Shown here piece after piece: positions 7,778-16,470 of a stretch of DNA of 64,000 nt; the first letter of the stretch is position 1, and each line of letters opens with the position of its first letter. A program made the position numbers and the translations under genes. The notes under the pieces were generated by a model. The model searched no databases and was not told where the DNA came from. It saw only the letters and a program-made list of their open reading frames with translations. This DNA is from Anaerosacchariphilus polymeriproducens (lineage in GTDB: Bacteria > Bacillota > Clostridia > Lachnospirales > Lachnospiraceae): positions 106,254 to 170,253 of the forward strand of contig NZ_QRCT01000051.1 in assembly GCF_003363435.1 (NCBI RefSeq). The letters are read 5' to 3'.

Positions 7778-8971
7778 TTCATAAATGCGTTCGGAAGATT
7801 TTCCGTCCGTATAAGTAAACATCCATGTTCGTACCTTTTCTCTCTCTGATTGATAAGTATCTTGCCCGCAAACCCTCTTAATGTATTCCATTAATTCTTC
7901 CATGTTTTTTGCTTTAGGTTCCGGCATATATTCATCATAAGAAAAATACTCTTCCCTTGTATCCGTCAAATAGGTCTCGTAATCATACGGAAACAAAACA
8001 GAAGGGCGGTTAAGCATAAGAAAATCTGAATAAATCGATGAATAATCTGTAATCAGAAGATCTGCATACTGTAACACTCCATAAGAGTCTATCTGAGCAG
8101 GAATCAGAAAAATATTAGACTTATTTTTTCCTGTATTTATATTATTAAACTTCTCTTGCAGTTTTGACTTGGGATGTAATTTAGGACAGAAAACAAAATG
8201 ATTTCTTTCTAGAAAGTTGTTCCATCGTTCCAAGTCCATCACTTCAAAGAATTGTGTTTCTGAATCACGGAATGTTGGCATATAAAATAGTATGGTTTTG
8301 CCCATATCTTTAAATTTTTTCAATTGTTGTACACATTTCTTTTCCTGTTCTGTGTATAAGTTCTGTATTTCCTGGCTTACCAGCATGTCATTGCGTGGAT
8401 ATCCTGCCTCAATAATATGATTTCTCGGAACTTGAAAAGCACCTGCAAAAATATCTCCCATAATCGGAGAAGTCGCTAATATGTAGTGACTCGGCTTTTC
8501 ATCTGACAATCTCCGCAAATATGTTTTGAACTTTTCCCAGATATTTTTCGGATGACGAACGGCATCAAATTTATTATCATAATTGATCTTTTTATTCCCA
8601 ACGCCATGCCACAAATTTATTTTAATCGCCCCGCCCGATAACCAAAAAGAGATATCCTTAGAATAATTATCAAATATATAAACTTTTGCTCTAAGACAAT
8701 AAAAAATACCCTTGAAAGAACCGTTCAGATAAGCTTCGTACCCATTTTCTTTGAGAAATTGTATTATCTTAGGCTCACTTGAGATCCATATAGTTCTGAT
8801 ATTTGATTTTTGGTATTGATTTAAATATAGATACAGATATTTGGGATTGTCTGCAAATCGTTTCCCAAAGCTGCTGCCACAGACCCAGATTTTTTTATTT
8901 TTGGGAATAATAAAAGAGAACCAGTAGATCGGCAATAAAAAAATTTGAGCCCAATATTTAATTGTCGCCAT
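7757..8971 (-). CDS. CDP-glycerol/ribitol phosphotransferase (TagB/TagF/TarL-like)
   Basis: 404 residues, the full length of a Glyphos_transf enzyme. An N-terminal hydrophobic segment (AQIFLLPIYWFSFIIP) could attach it to the membrane. Family motifs are visible: NLWHGVGNKK with its catalytic-type His, FYMPTFRD, KLHPKSK and the C-terminal ITDYSSIYSDFLML block that binds the CDP-polyol. Such enzymes transfer glycerol- or ribitol-phosphate from a CDP donor, usually to teichoic acids. Here the gene sits beside a CDP-ribitol-type synthase within a flagellar sugar island, so decoration of a flagellin glycan is possible, as is a cell-wall polymer. Confidence 0.85.
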   Translation of the reverse strand: MATIKYWAQIFLLPIYWFSFIIPKNKKIWVCGSSFGKRFADNPKYLYLYLNQYQKSNIRTIWISSEPKIIQFLKENGYEAYLNGSFKGIFYCLRAKVYIFDNYSKDISFWLSGGAIKINLWHGVGNKKINYDNKFDAVRHPKNIWEKFKTYLRRLSDEKPSHYILATSPIMGDIFAGAFQVPRNHIIEAGYPRNDMLVSQEIQNLYTEQEKKCVQQLKKFKDMGKTILFYMPTFRDSETQFFEVMDLERWNNFLERNHFVFCPKLHPKSKLQEKFNNINTGKNKSNIFLIPAQIDSYGVLQYADLLITDYSSIYSDFLMLNRPSVLFPYDYETYLTDTREEYFSYDEYMPEPKAKNMEELMEYIKRVCGQDTYQSEREKVRTWMFTYTDGKSSERIYEKIQELL

Positions 8972-8999
8972 ACTTGTTCTCTCCTACTATATATATTAT

Positions 9000-9341
9000 T
9001 TAATCGAATATTTTTTCATTAGCATCCAGAAATGATTTGACAAAGTAATTTGAAAAACCATATTCACCAAGTTCCTTGATCTTTTCATCAAATCGTTCAC
9101 TCGTAATCAGCACAACTAATTCTTGCGGTTCCATATTACTTAATTCTTCTATAGACCATAAAGGAACTCCCTCAAATTCTTCACCCATTTTCTCAAATCC
9201 ATTCGTTATGACACCAGTCACTTCATATTCTGTATTATGAATAAATTCTTTTCCTGCCTTCGCATCGCCATATAGGAATAACTTTCTTCCTTCAACCGTC
9301 TCTTCAAATTCTATCCAGGTATCATGCTCTAATTTATACAT
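9000..9341 (-). CDS. small protein of the sugar island, unknown
   Basis: 113 residues from the ATG at 9341, which has AAAGGAGAGCGAG directly before it (an in-frame start lies further upstream without such a site). The sequence alternates predicted strands and helices (RKLFLYGDAKAGKEF, EYEVTGVITN, PLWSIEELS, ELVVLITSE), like a Rossmann-type half domain seen at the start of some sugar-modifying proteins. No catalytic motif is visible. It lies in the operon between the cupin-type NeuB and the phosphotransferase, so a role in the same glycan is likely but not shown. Confidence 0.65.
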   Translation of the reverse strand: MYKLEHDTWIEFEETVEGRKLFLYGDAKAGKEFIHNTEYEVTGVITNGFEKMGEEFEGVPLWSIEELSNMEPQELVVLITSERFDEKIKELGEYGFSNYFVKSFLDANEKIFD

Positions 9342-9463
9342 CTCGCTCTCCTTTATCCTAATAATTACTGTGATCAAAAACCTCTTTCACATTTTATGTC
9401 CAGCGAAAATTAATTATATACTTTTTCAATAGCAAATGCAATAATTATCCTTATTGATTTTTT

Positions 9464-10957
9464 TTACCAATTTCTTAAGATTGTTTTCCTTTCAATCGGA
9501 TCTAAACGACTAATTTTCTCATCAGCATAATAAGAATCCTTTTTAACATGGGTCGTAGATATCTCTTCAAAAATCGCTCCTTTTGAAGATGTAAAGGAAT
9601 GTTTCGCCATTCTTGGTACTGTCAAAATATCTCCCGGTTTTAGATGTTCCACTTTCCCTTCTAAATCAACCTGCAGATCTCCATATAACAATTGAAATGT
9701 TTCTTCTTTCAATTTGTGATGATGTACCGGATGTTTCTGACCGGGTAAAACAATTATCAATTTCTTGCAATACTCTCGATTAATAATATTAATAATTAAT
9801 GCACCGTTCTGTCTGAAATGAGCCATTCCATAATGATGCGATAATTCAACCTCAAAATCTGATCCAACAGGAATACCGGCTTCGTAAAGCATACCTTTCG
9901 CATCATGGATAACATTCCTTACAATGGCAATATTATCCTTTTTTTTGATTTCAAATACCCCATCATTTGCTTTATAATCTTTGGTCGCCACAATACCATC
10001 ATAAAACTGCCCGCTATTCATCTGCTTTTCCAAGCAGGGCATAGCAAAAAATACATCCTGCTCTTTGATTGGGGTTCCTTTGGGAATATCTTTGTTTACA
10101 TATACCCCTCTCATTAGAGAATTCAAAGAATCGACTTCATCCTGACTGACATATTTATCACCATTTCCATGTATATTACACATTTTCTTAGCATCAATCG
10201 CTGCTTTCACCCAAGCATCTGCCTGATCGGGATTCATAGAATATGCGTTTAATGTAATAGAATCCGTCGAAAGTCCAACATGACGTTCTAGTATCATAGC
10301 TCCTTTGGCAACAGCGAGCATCGGTGTAATGATATCATTTGGATCTTCATGACCGGAATAACCGATCGTAACATTTGGATAGCGTTTACTCAATCGGTGA
10401 ATAAAGTCTAATTGCAGATTCTCCGCAGGTGTCGGATAAAGTGCAATACAATGAAGAAAAGCAAAGAAGTTTTCTCTATGTGTAAGAAAATTATAAATCT
10501 TATCAATATCCGAAATTTTCTTGCCTCCAGTGGAAACAATAAGCGGCTTTCTGCTTGCCGATGCGGCTGTCAGCAAGGGCCAGTCCAATGCACTGCAGCT
10601 GGCGATTTTGATAATATCTATACCATGGTCCATACAGAGGTTTACACTGGCTTCATCAAACGGCGTGCTCATAGAGAACATCCCTTCTTCTTTAATGGCA
10701 TTTACCAGCGTCGAAAATTCTTGTTCCTCCATGCGAGTCCCCAAGAACCTTGGGATATGTTTGACATCGGTACGATTCACGTACTCCGGATGGATGAACG
10801 TCTCCAGCTCGCGGTACTGCAGTTTCACTGCTGCCTTTATATTATATTTTCTTGTAATCTTCCCCATGGCCCGAATGATATCAAGTCCATGTTCTACATC
10901 TCCCTGATGATTATTAGCCATTTCGAAGATAAATAAGTTTTCAAATAACTGATTCAT
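9464..10957 (-). CDS. NeuB-family nonulosonate synthase with SAF and cupin domains
   Basis: 497 residues. The ATG at 10957 has GAGGAGGG upstream and lies 4 nt after the stop of the preceding gene, so it is preferred over the start at 10999. Domains: NeuB TIM barrel (about 1-270; FEMANNHQGD, AVKLQYRE, IKIASCSALDWPLL, TIGYSGHEDP, LERHVGLST), SAF/antifreeze-like domain (about 275-345; GVYVNKDIPKGTPI) and a C-terminal cupin (about 395-465; PVHHHKLKEETFQLLYGDL, metal ligands HHH/E/H). The enzyme should condense PEP with a 6-carbon amino sugar. The cupin is an extra part absent from the other synthase at 17628; it may act on the product or sense a sugar. Confidence 0.85.
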   Translation of the reverse strand: MNQLFENLFIFEMANNHQGDVEHGLDIIRAMGKITRKYNIKAAVKLQYRELETFIHPEYVNRTDVKHIPRFLGTRMEEQEFSTLVNAIKEEGMFSMSTPFDEASVNLCMDHGIDIIKIASCSALDWPLLTAASASRKPLIVSTGGKKISDIDKIYNFLTHRENFFAFLHCIALYPTPAENLQLDFIHRLSKRYPNVTIGYSGHEDPNDIITPMLAVAKGAMILERHVGLSTDSITLNAYSMNPDQADAWVKAAIDAKKMCNIHGNGDKYVSQDEVDSLNSLMRGVYVNKDIPKGTPIKEQDVFFAMPCLEKQMNSGQFYDGIVATKDYKANDGVFEIKKKDNIAIVRNVIHDAKGMLYEAGIPVGSDFEVELSHHYGMAHFRQNGALIINIINREYCKKLIIVLPGQKHPVHHHKLKEETFQLLYGDLQVDLEGKVEHLKPGDILTVPRMAKHSFTSSKGAIFEEISTTHVKKDSYYADEKISRLDPIERKTILRNW

Positions 10958-10961
10958 GGAT

Positions 10962-11675
10962 TTAATCCCTCCTCTTTTGCTTTTCAAGACTGACGGCATA
11001 TTCTAATGCTCTTTCAAATTCTTCTTCTGTATCTATATCAAAGAACTCATCCATCTCATATCCTTTTATAATTTCTCCACTCATCGAATGTTTTTGAGTG
11101 ATTACTTCCGTACGGATTACATCAATACAAGCATTTTGATAATAAACTTTGGGCAATTGCTGCCTTGGCATATTGTAGCATTCCTTAATTTCAGTGATTA
11201 ACGGATGGATTTTTCCTCCTTCTCCTTTTAACCACATTTTATAAGGTATTTCCTTAGCCGGTGTTATGCAGCGAATGGAATCGACCCGCCTATCCTCTAA
11301 CATCTGCTCAATCATAGCATCAATATCCTTTGGATTTCTAATTGGATATGTAGGACGTAAATGTACTACAAGTTCAGGAACATAGCCTTCTTCTTTTGCA
11401 AGAAAATTCAGGGCATGTTCAAATACATGAATATCTAATGCAGTGTCTGTTGCATATTCTGCCGGACGCAAGAAAGGCACTTCTGCTCCGTATTCCATGG
11501 CAATTTCTGCATAGGCTTCACTGTCCGTACTTACAATAATACGATTTATGAGATTTGATTGTTTCGCATGCTCAATAGAGTAAGCAAGCATAGGTCTGCC
11601 GTTAAAGGTACGGATATTTTTATCTTTCACACTTTTAGAACCGCTTCTTGCCGGTATGATCGCTAATATCTTCAT
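10962..11675 (-). CDS. NeuA-type CMP-nonulosonate cytidylyltransferase (second copy)
   Basis: 237 residues, normal length for the acylneuraminate cytidylyltransferase family. Visible motifs are IPARSGSKSVKDKNI (CTP-binding loop), STDSEAYAEIA, LRPTYPIR and the metal-binding DEFFDIDTEEEFE near the end. It would activate a nonulosonic acid as the CMP donor. The start overlaps the stop of the CBS-nucleotidyltransferase by 4 nt, and the cupin-type NeuB follows at once, so these two probably handle one sugar while the pair at 13811/17628 handles another. Confidence 0.85.
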   Translation of the reverse strand: MKILAIIPARSGSKSVKDKNIRTFNGRPMLAYSIEHAKQSNLINRIIVSTDSEAYAEIAMEYGAEVPFLRPAEYATDTALDIHVFEHALNFLAKEEGYVPELVVHLRPTYPIRNPKDIDAMIEQMLEDRRVDSIRCITPAKEIPYKMWLKGEGGKIHPLITEIKECYNMPRQQLPKVYYQNACIDVIRTEVITQKHSMSGEIIKGYEMDEFFDIDTEEEFERALEYAVSLEKQKRRD

Positions 11676-12754
11676 CGTTCATCCACCTTTAAATTTAATT
11701 TTGCTTCCATACGGTGCATTTCTTCGAATTCTCCCATATCCAGAAACGAATCCTCACTAATTGGGTACATGCCGACCTGCTGTCCCTTTTCTAATAAATC
11801 ATTCGCCAAATCCGTCATATGATAAAAACTATTTTGAGGAATTTCCTCAATCAATTCCGGATTTATAATATACATACCCGTATTTACGAAATAAGACAAC
11901 TTTGGTTTTTCATCCATTGAAATAATTCCACCGTTTTCTTTTGAATTAATCACTCCATACGGCACTATTACATTTTTAAGGGCAGATACAATAGTCATTA
12001 CATTTTCAGTACTTTGATGATAATGATAGATATCTTCATAGTCTTCATTAATTAAAATATCACAATTGGTCACAATAATAGGTTTTTTAAATTTCTTTTC
12101 GATCAAATGAAGACTACCGCCTGTACCAAGAGGCTTGTCCTCTTCCACATACTGGATTTGATAAGACTTGCTTATCTCCGCAAAATAGGATTTGATCATG
12201 CTCTTTCTGTAATTTAAGGTTGCATAAAAATCAGCAACACCATATTCGCAGAACTTATCTATAATCCGTTCCATAATCGGAATATCTCCTATTGGAATCA
12301 GCGGTTTTGGTAACACTTTCGTATAGGGATACAAACGAGTTCCTTTTCCTCCTGCCATGATGACAACAGAAACATCTTTTAAACAATTATGGTGCACTCG
12401 CTTTCTTTTTCTTTCATCTTTCTCCAAGAATACAATATCAAGTACCGTTCCTGTTGTACTTAATATAGGAAGTGCTGTGATTTTATACTTATCCATCACT
12501 TCTTGTGCATTAACTTTATCTTTTCGATATGCTGTGATAGGATTCAAGTTCATTAAATGATATATTTTTGCGGATAACTCTCCGGTCTTGATCAGCCATC
12601 TACGGATATCTCCATCCGTGACCGCTCCTATCAGGCGTTCTTTCTCATCTAATACAAATACAATTCCTTTTCCGTTCTCATCTATTTTCTGTAAGGTGTC
12701 TACAATGGCAGTCTCTTGGGATACTAAGAAATTTTTTATCTTTTCCTTTATCAT
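11672..12754 (-). CDS. CBS-domain nucleotidyltransferase, PtmE/LegX-like
   Basis: 360 residues. Residues 1-115 are a CBS pair (VFVLDEKERLIGAVTDGDIR, ITALPILSTTGTVLDIV). Residues 125-350 are a sugar nucleotidyltransferase (IMAGGKGTRLYPYTKVLPKP, ILINEDYEDI, NTGMYIINPELIEEIP). The same fusion is found in Campylobacter PtmE, which makes GDP-glucosamine as the first committed step to legionaminic acid. Gene order next to a 4,6-dehydratase supports that role. The CBS pair suggests control by an adenine nucleotide. Confidence 0.85.
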   Translation of the reverse strand: MIKEKIKNFLVSQETAIVDTLQKIDENGKGIVFVLDEKERLIGAVTDGDIRRWLIKTGELSAKIYHLMNLNPITAYRKDKVNAQEVMDKYKITALPILSTTGTVLDIVFLEKDERKRKRVHHNCLKDVSVVIMAGGKGTRLYPYTKVLPKPLIPIGDIPIMERIIDKFCEYGVADFYATLNYRKSMIKSYFAEISKSYQIQYVEEDKPLGTGGSLHLIEKKFKKPIIVTNCDILINEDYEDIYHYHQSTENVMTIVSALKNVIVPYGVINSKENGGIISMDEKPKLSYFVNTGMYIINPELIEEIPQNSFYHMTDLANDLLEKGQQVGMYPISEDSFLDMGEFEEMHRMEAKLNLKVDER

Positions 12755-12777
12755 GGGAACCCTCCCTGCTCGTGTTT

Positions 12778-13758
12778 TTATACATTATAAATATCAGGCT
12801 TGTATGCATTTAAATTCTGCTTCATCCACGCTATTGTCTCACCAATTCCCTGCGCAAATGTATATTCAGGCTTCCAGTCTGTCAATGCTTTTATCTTTTG
12901 GTTGTCACCTAATAATCGGTTAACTTCACTTTTTTCGGGACGAAGTCTTTGTTCGTCACAAATAATTTTAGCCTTCGGATTTATCTGACCAATGATTTCT
13001 TTCGCTAAATCTTCTATCGAAATTTCTTGCTGCGTCGCAATATTTATTTCTTCCCCAATGGTCTTATCTGATTCTGCAATTGCTATAAATCCTGCAGCTG
13101 TATCCTTTACAAAATTAAAGTCTCTTGTAGGAGTCAGAGAACCTAGCTTAATCTCTTCTTTTCCGGCAAGCAGCTGAGTAATAATTGTTGGTATGACAGC
13201 TCTTGCTGATTGCCTTGGTCCGTAAGTATTAAAAGGTCTGACAATAGAGACCGGCATATCAAAACTTCGGTAAAAACTCTCTGCCAAACGGTCAGCTCCT
13301 ATTTTTGTAGCGGAGTACGGAGATTGCCCTTGAAAAGGATGTTTCTCGTCAATGGGAACATATTGGGCAGTTCCGTATACTTCGGACGTTGATGTGACCA
13401 AAATCCTTTCTAATTCCAGTTCCCGTCCCGCCTGCAGCACATTCAAAGTTCCTTTTATATTGGTATCCACATAAGAATCAGGGGAATGATAACTAAAAGG
13501 AATCGCAATCAAAGCAGCAAGATGGAAAACACCATCTACGCCTTTCATAGCTTCCCGGACTCCATTCGGATCTCGGATATCTCCGGTAAACACTTCAATC
13601 TGCTCTAATTTATGTTTGGGCAGCGTATCCAGCCATCCCCAGGTATTAAAAGAATTGTAGTATGCAAATGCTTTCACTTCATACCCTTTTTCCAACAAAC
13701 TCTCCGTCAAGTGGCTTCCAATAAACCCATCTGCGCCGGTAACTAAAACTTTTTTCAT
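12778..13758 (-). CDS. NAD-dependent nucleotide-sugar 4,6-dehydratase, LegB-like
   Basis: 326 residues. The ATG at 13758 follows GAGGTACGGC, a better start than the one at 13779. It is an extended SDR enzyme: NAD site VTGADGFIGSH at the start, TSTSEVYGTAQ and the catalytic YSATK motif (YSATKIGADRLAE), then RPFNTYGPRQSARAVIPT. In the legionaminic acid route this enzyme makes the 4-keto-6-deoxy sugar from GDP-GlcNAc. It lies directly before the PtmE-like gene in the operon. Confidence 0.87.
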   Translation of the reverse strand: MKKVLVTGADGFIGSHLTESLLEKGYEVKAFAYYNSFNTWGWLDTLPKHKLEQIEVFTGDIRDPNGVREAMKGVDGVFHLAALIAIPFSYHSPDSYVDTNIKGTLNVLQAGRELELERILVTSTSEVYGTAQYVPIDEKHPFQGQSPYSATKIGADRLAESFYRSFDMPVSIVRPFNTYGPRQSARAVIPTIITQLLAGKEEIKLGSLTPTRDFNFVKDTAAGFIAIAESDKTIGEEINIATQQEISIEDLAKEIIGQINPKAKIICDEQRLRPEKSEVNRLLGDNQKIKALTDWKPEYTFAQGIGETIAWMKQNLNAYKPDIYNV

Positions 13759-13810
13759 GCCGTACCTCTCTTCCTCCAACTTTTGTCTTCCAATCTATTC
13801 AGAATCTTTC

Positions 13811-14497
13811 TTAAAACTTATTCTTTAATATAATCTGCGCAATTTCAAAATCTAATTCAGTATCAATATCAATCGAATGTGACTGTTCCATAATAAAGGC
13901 ATAACAATCTTTTTTATAAATTTGATCTGTTTCCATGATTCGATTCCTGTCTACGATATAAAGTGCTCCATTAATTCGATAATATGTGTTCAATTCCTGT
14001 CGTCTTTTATCATTTTCCGGTTTTATAAAATCATCCATTTTTTTACTCTCCGGTAATGTATTGCTCCATAGAGGAGAATGTTCAACTTCACACACCCCAA
14101 TCACAGCTTGGGCATTTTCCTTTTGATATAATTCATAGCCCCCTATAATATCTTCCTTTGTCCTTAAAGGTGATGTAGGCTGCAATAAGGAGACAGTATC
14201 AAATTTTTTTCCAATCGTTTCATATTGTTTTAAGGCACATCGGACAGCATCCCAAGACGATGCTGTATCAGAAGCCAGTTCTTTAGGCCTTAGAAACGGA
14301 ACTTGTGCTCCATAAGCCTTTCCGACTTTCGCATATTCCTCTGAATCCGTAGATAGATAAATCGTATCAAACAGATTTGATTCTAAGGCAGCCTGAATGG
14401 AATATACCAAAAGCGGCATGCCATTCATCTCTTTTATATTTTTATCCTTAAGTCCTTTGGACCCACTTCTTGCTGGGATAATTGCTAAATTCTTCAT
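13811..14497 (-). CDS. NeuA-type CMP-nonulosonate cytidylyltransferase, LegF-like
   Basis: 228 residues, full length. Motifs: IPARSGSKGLKDKNIKEM at the N-terminus, STDSEEYAKVG, LQPTSPLRTKEDI and the late SHSIDIDTELDFEIA block with metal-binding acids. It should form the CMP-activated sugar used by the Maf transferase. It shares the family fold with the product of 10962-11675, but the two differ over much of their length, which argues for different substrates and not a recent duplication. Confidence 0.87.
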   Translation of the reverse strand: MKNLAIIPARSGSKGLKDKNIKEMNGMPLLVYSIQAALESNLFDTIYLSTDSEEYAKVGKAYGAQVPFLRPKELASDTASSWDAVRCALKQYETIGKKFDTVSLLQPTSPLRTKEDIIGGYELYQKENAQAVIGVCEVEHSPLWSNTLPESKKMDDFIKPENDKRRQELNTYYRINGALYIVDRNRIMETDQIYKKDCYAFIMEQSHSIDIDTELDFEIAQIILKNKF

Positions 14498-14507
14498 GTC
14501 TTTCCTC

Positions 14508-15539
14508 CTACAATTCTATACGATAAGCCGGTACAAAAGGATGCTTTGCATCAATTCCCTTCATCTGGCATAACTGTTCGTAGGCTTCTTGATTCAAAAT
14601 TCTCGTTCCCACTTTGAAAATTTTCTCTCCATTCGGGGCAAAACTCCGCTTGTATTTGTAGATTCCATCTTCATTCTGATAACCTCCACCCAATACGAAA
14701 CGTTTCAAATTCTTTTCTTTGGCCCAAAGAATCATCTGATACTTTAAAAAATCATTTGGTCTATATTCAAAATATTCTCGTATGGTTCCTCCAAGATAAG
14801 AATACATTGTACTTTGAGACATTAAAGCTAGCTCTGTTGAAATCATCCGGCCATTCATAAATATATGGAAGTAGCAAAAATTTTCCGGTAGATTTTTTTG
14901 AAGATTCCGGAAAAAATCCGGTTCGAAATAATAAGCTTCTCCTGCCTCTCTCCGCTCCATCGTTGAGTAATATATTTCTAGAAATTGTTCTAAATACTCT
15001 CCTTTTGGATCTACTCGAAACTCCAGATCATTCTTCTGCGCTTTTTTAAGATTTTTCCTAACTTTATGCTCAAATTCCATCCACATATCTTCCATTGGCA
15101 TGTTCAATTCTCTTACAATGTTTTTCATTGCTTCTTCTATCATTCCCGGATATCCACAATGTTCCGTCCCAAATAGACTAAATTTCACTACTTCTGAGAC
15201 CACTTTATTTTTCATTAACCATTCGTCTGTCTTATTCCAAAAGGTAGAAATCTTTTCTAGCTCCAACTTCCCCTTAACAAACGGTCCACCATAACCATAA
15301 GCCGTTATAATATCCTTAAATTCCGGAGCGAATGGGATTTCACGAAGTAAAAAAGGATAAAGAACTGCATGTTCATTATCTTTCAAATAAACGCAGTAAC
15401 CTTCTTGATTTTCCCTGCAGAACAAATTAAGATAAGCAGGTTTCAACATCAATTCATCCTCAAAATCAGTTTCTACTATTCTAGTCCATTCTTTATATTC
15501 TTTTTCGTTCTTACTATTGTAAATTTCGAATTTTTCCAC
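14508..15539 (-). CDS. GNAT/FemAB-like acyltransferase
   Basis: 343 residues. The start is taken as GTG at 15539, with a GGAGG ribosome site placed inside the end of the aminotransferase gene, which it overlaps by 26 nt; an in-frame ATG at 15593 has no such site. Two GNAT-type lobes are seen, with the conserved VRKNLKKAQKNDLEFR segment and the C-terminal LKYQMILWAKEKNLKRFVLGGGYQNEDGIYKYKRSFAPNG typical of FemAB/Acetyltransf_6 enzymes in pieces under 20 residues (LGGGYQNEDGIYKYKRSF). It fills the place of the N-acetyltransferase LegH. It could use acetyl-CoA, or an aminoacyl-tRNA like FemAB. Confidence 0.8.
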   Translation of the reverse strand: MEKFEIYNSKNEKEYKEWTRIVETDFEDELMLKPAYLNLFCRENQEGYCVYLKDNEHAVLYPFLLREIPFAPEFKDIITAYGYGGPFVKGKLELEKISTFWNKTDEWLMKNKVVSEVVKFSLFGTEHCGYPGMIEEAMKNIVRELNMPMEDMWMEFEHKVRKNLKKAQKNDLEFRVDPKGEYLEQFLEIYYSTMERREAGEAYYFEPDFFRNLQKNLPENFCYFHIFMNGRMISTELALMSQSTMYSYLGGTIREYFEYRPNDFLKYQMILWAKEKNLKRFVLGGGYQNEDGIYKYKRSFAPNGEKIFKVGTRILNQEAYEQLCQMKGIDAKHPFVPAYRIEL

Positions 15540-16458
15540 TGAGCAACGCCTCCAAGTTGTCGCATAACTGTTGCATCTGCTCCGGTGTAGCATCCTGATG
15601 CACCGGAAGATTCAATATACTGTTTCCTATATCCATGAACATTTGGTACTTCTTTTCTCTAAGTGGTTCAATCATCGTATGGTATAAACTGACTACACCA
15701 AAATCCATTGCATTTAGTTCAAAATAAAATTCCGATTTATCTACTTTCTTAAAACGGATTGGAAATGTTTGTGGCGTCTGACCTTTATATTTCTCTTCCG
15801 GTCTTAATATCGTAATGTATCTTCCTAACTTGCTTAATCTTTCTTCTAAGACTTGTGCATTCTTCTTTCTAATATCAGCTATTTTCTTAAAATCATAAGA
15901 AAATGGAGACACCTGCTGATAAATTCCTTCTTTAACCAAAAACTTATGGTTTTTTACTTTCAACATACCTCCATTTGATAACGGGAGCATCTTATGAAGA
16001 GAATAAAACACGGCATCAGCATAAATCCCGCATTTTTGATCTACATAATCGGTAAATAATGCATGTGCACAATCTTCTATGATATAGCAATCATTTTCCA
16101 AAGCCATATGACATATATCTCGATAACAAGGATCTATATATCCAAAGTAATGTACTATTAAAAGTACTTTTTTACCTTGGATCTGATCCATTTTTTCTTT
16201 TATATCTTCTTTATTCATATTCAGATTCTCGTCCAATAAATAGAACACATGATCCGTTTTGGTCTCTATAATCGGGTCATATATGCCGCTTCCTTCATTG
16301 GATGACCAACCAATATAAGCCGGCAACAGCAAAGTCGCATTCTCCTCTTTTAGTTTATCTAACAATGATTTAAAGGCTTCTCTGGCACTTTCAAAATATA
16401 AAACTGGTTCAAAACAATTCTCTTTCATACTTGCTGTTTTGGTTATTGTTGTTGTCAT
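15514..16458 (-). CDS. DegT/DnrJ-type PLP aminotransferase, short
   Basis: 314 residues, clearly shorter than the usual 370-400 of this family. It keeps the core: TLLLPAYIGWSSN at the substrate loop, IEDCAHAL with the PLP-ring Asp, and SLHKMLPLSNGGML with the Schiff-base Lys. The C-terminal domain is compact and ends with PVHQDATPEQMQQLCD. By position it is the LegC-like step placing the 4-amino group on the keto sugar made by the dehydratase at 12778. The short small domain may reflect an altered substrate. Confidence 0.8.
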   Translation of the reverse strand: MTTTITKTASMKENCFEPVLYFESAREAFKSLLDKLKEENATLLLPAYIGWSSNEGSGIYDPIIETKTDHVFYLLDENLNMNKEDIKEKMDQIQGKKVLLIVHYFGYIDPCYRDICHMALENDCYIIEDCAHALFTDYVDQKCGIYADAVFYSLHKMLPLSNGGMLKVKNHKFLVKEGIYQQVSPFSYDFKKIADIRKKNAQVLEERLSKLGRYITILRPEEKYKGQTPQTFPIRFKKVDKSEFYFELNAMDFGVVSLYHTMIEPLREKKYQMFMDIGNSILNLPVHQDATPEQMQQLCDNLEALLSGKIRNLQ

Positions 16459-16470
16459 GGATTGTCCCCC

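Noticed and set aside
10412..10936. Long plus-strand frames inside the NeuB-cupin gene
   Set aside because: They are opposite-strand shadows of a clear family protein and have no start signals.
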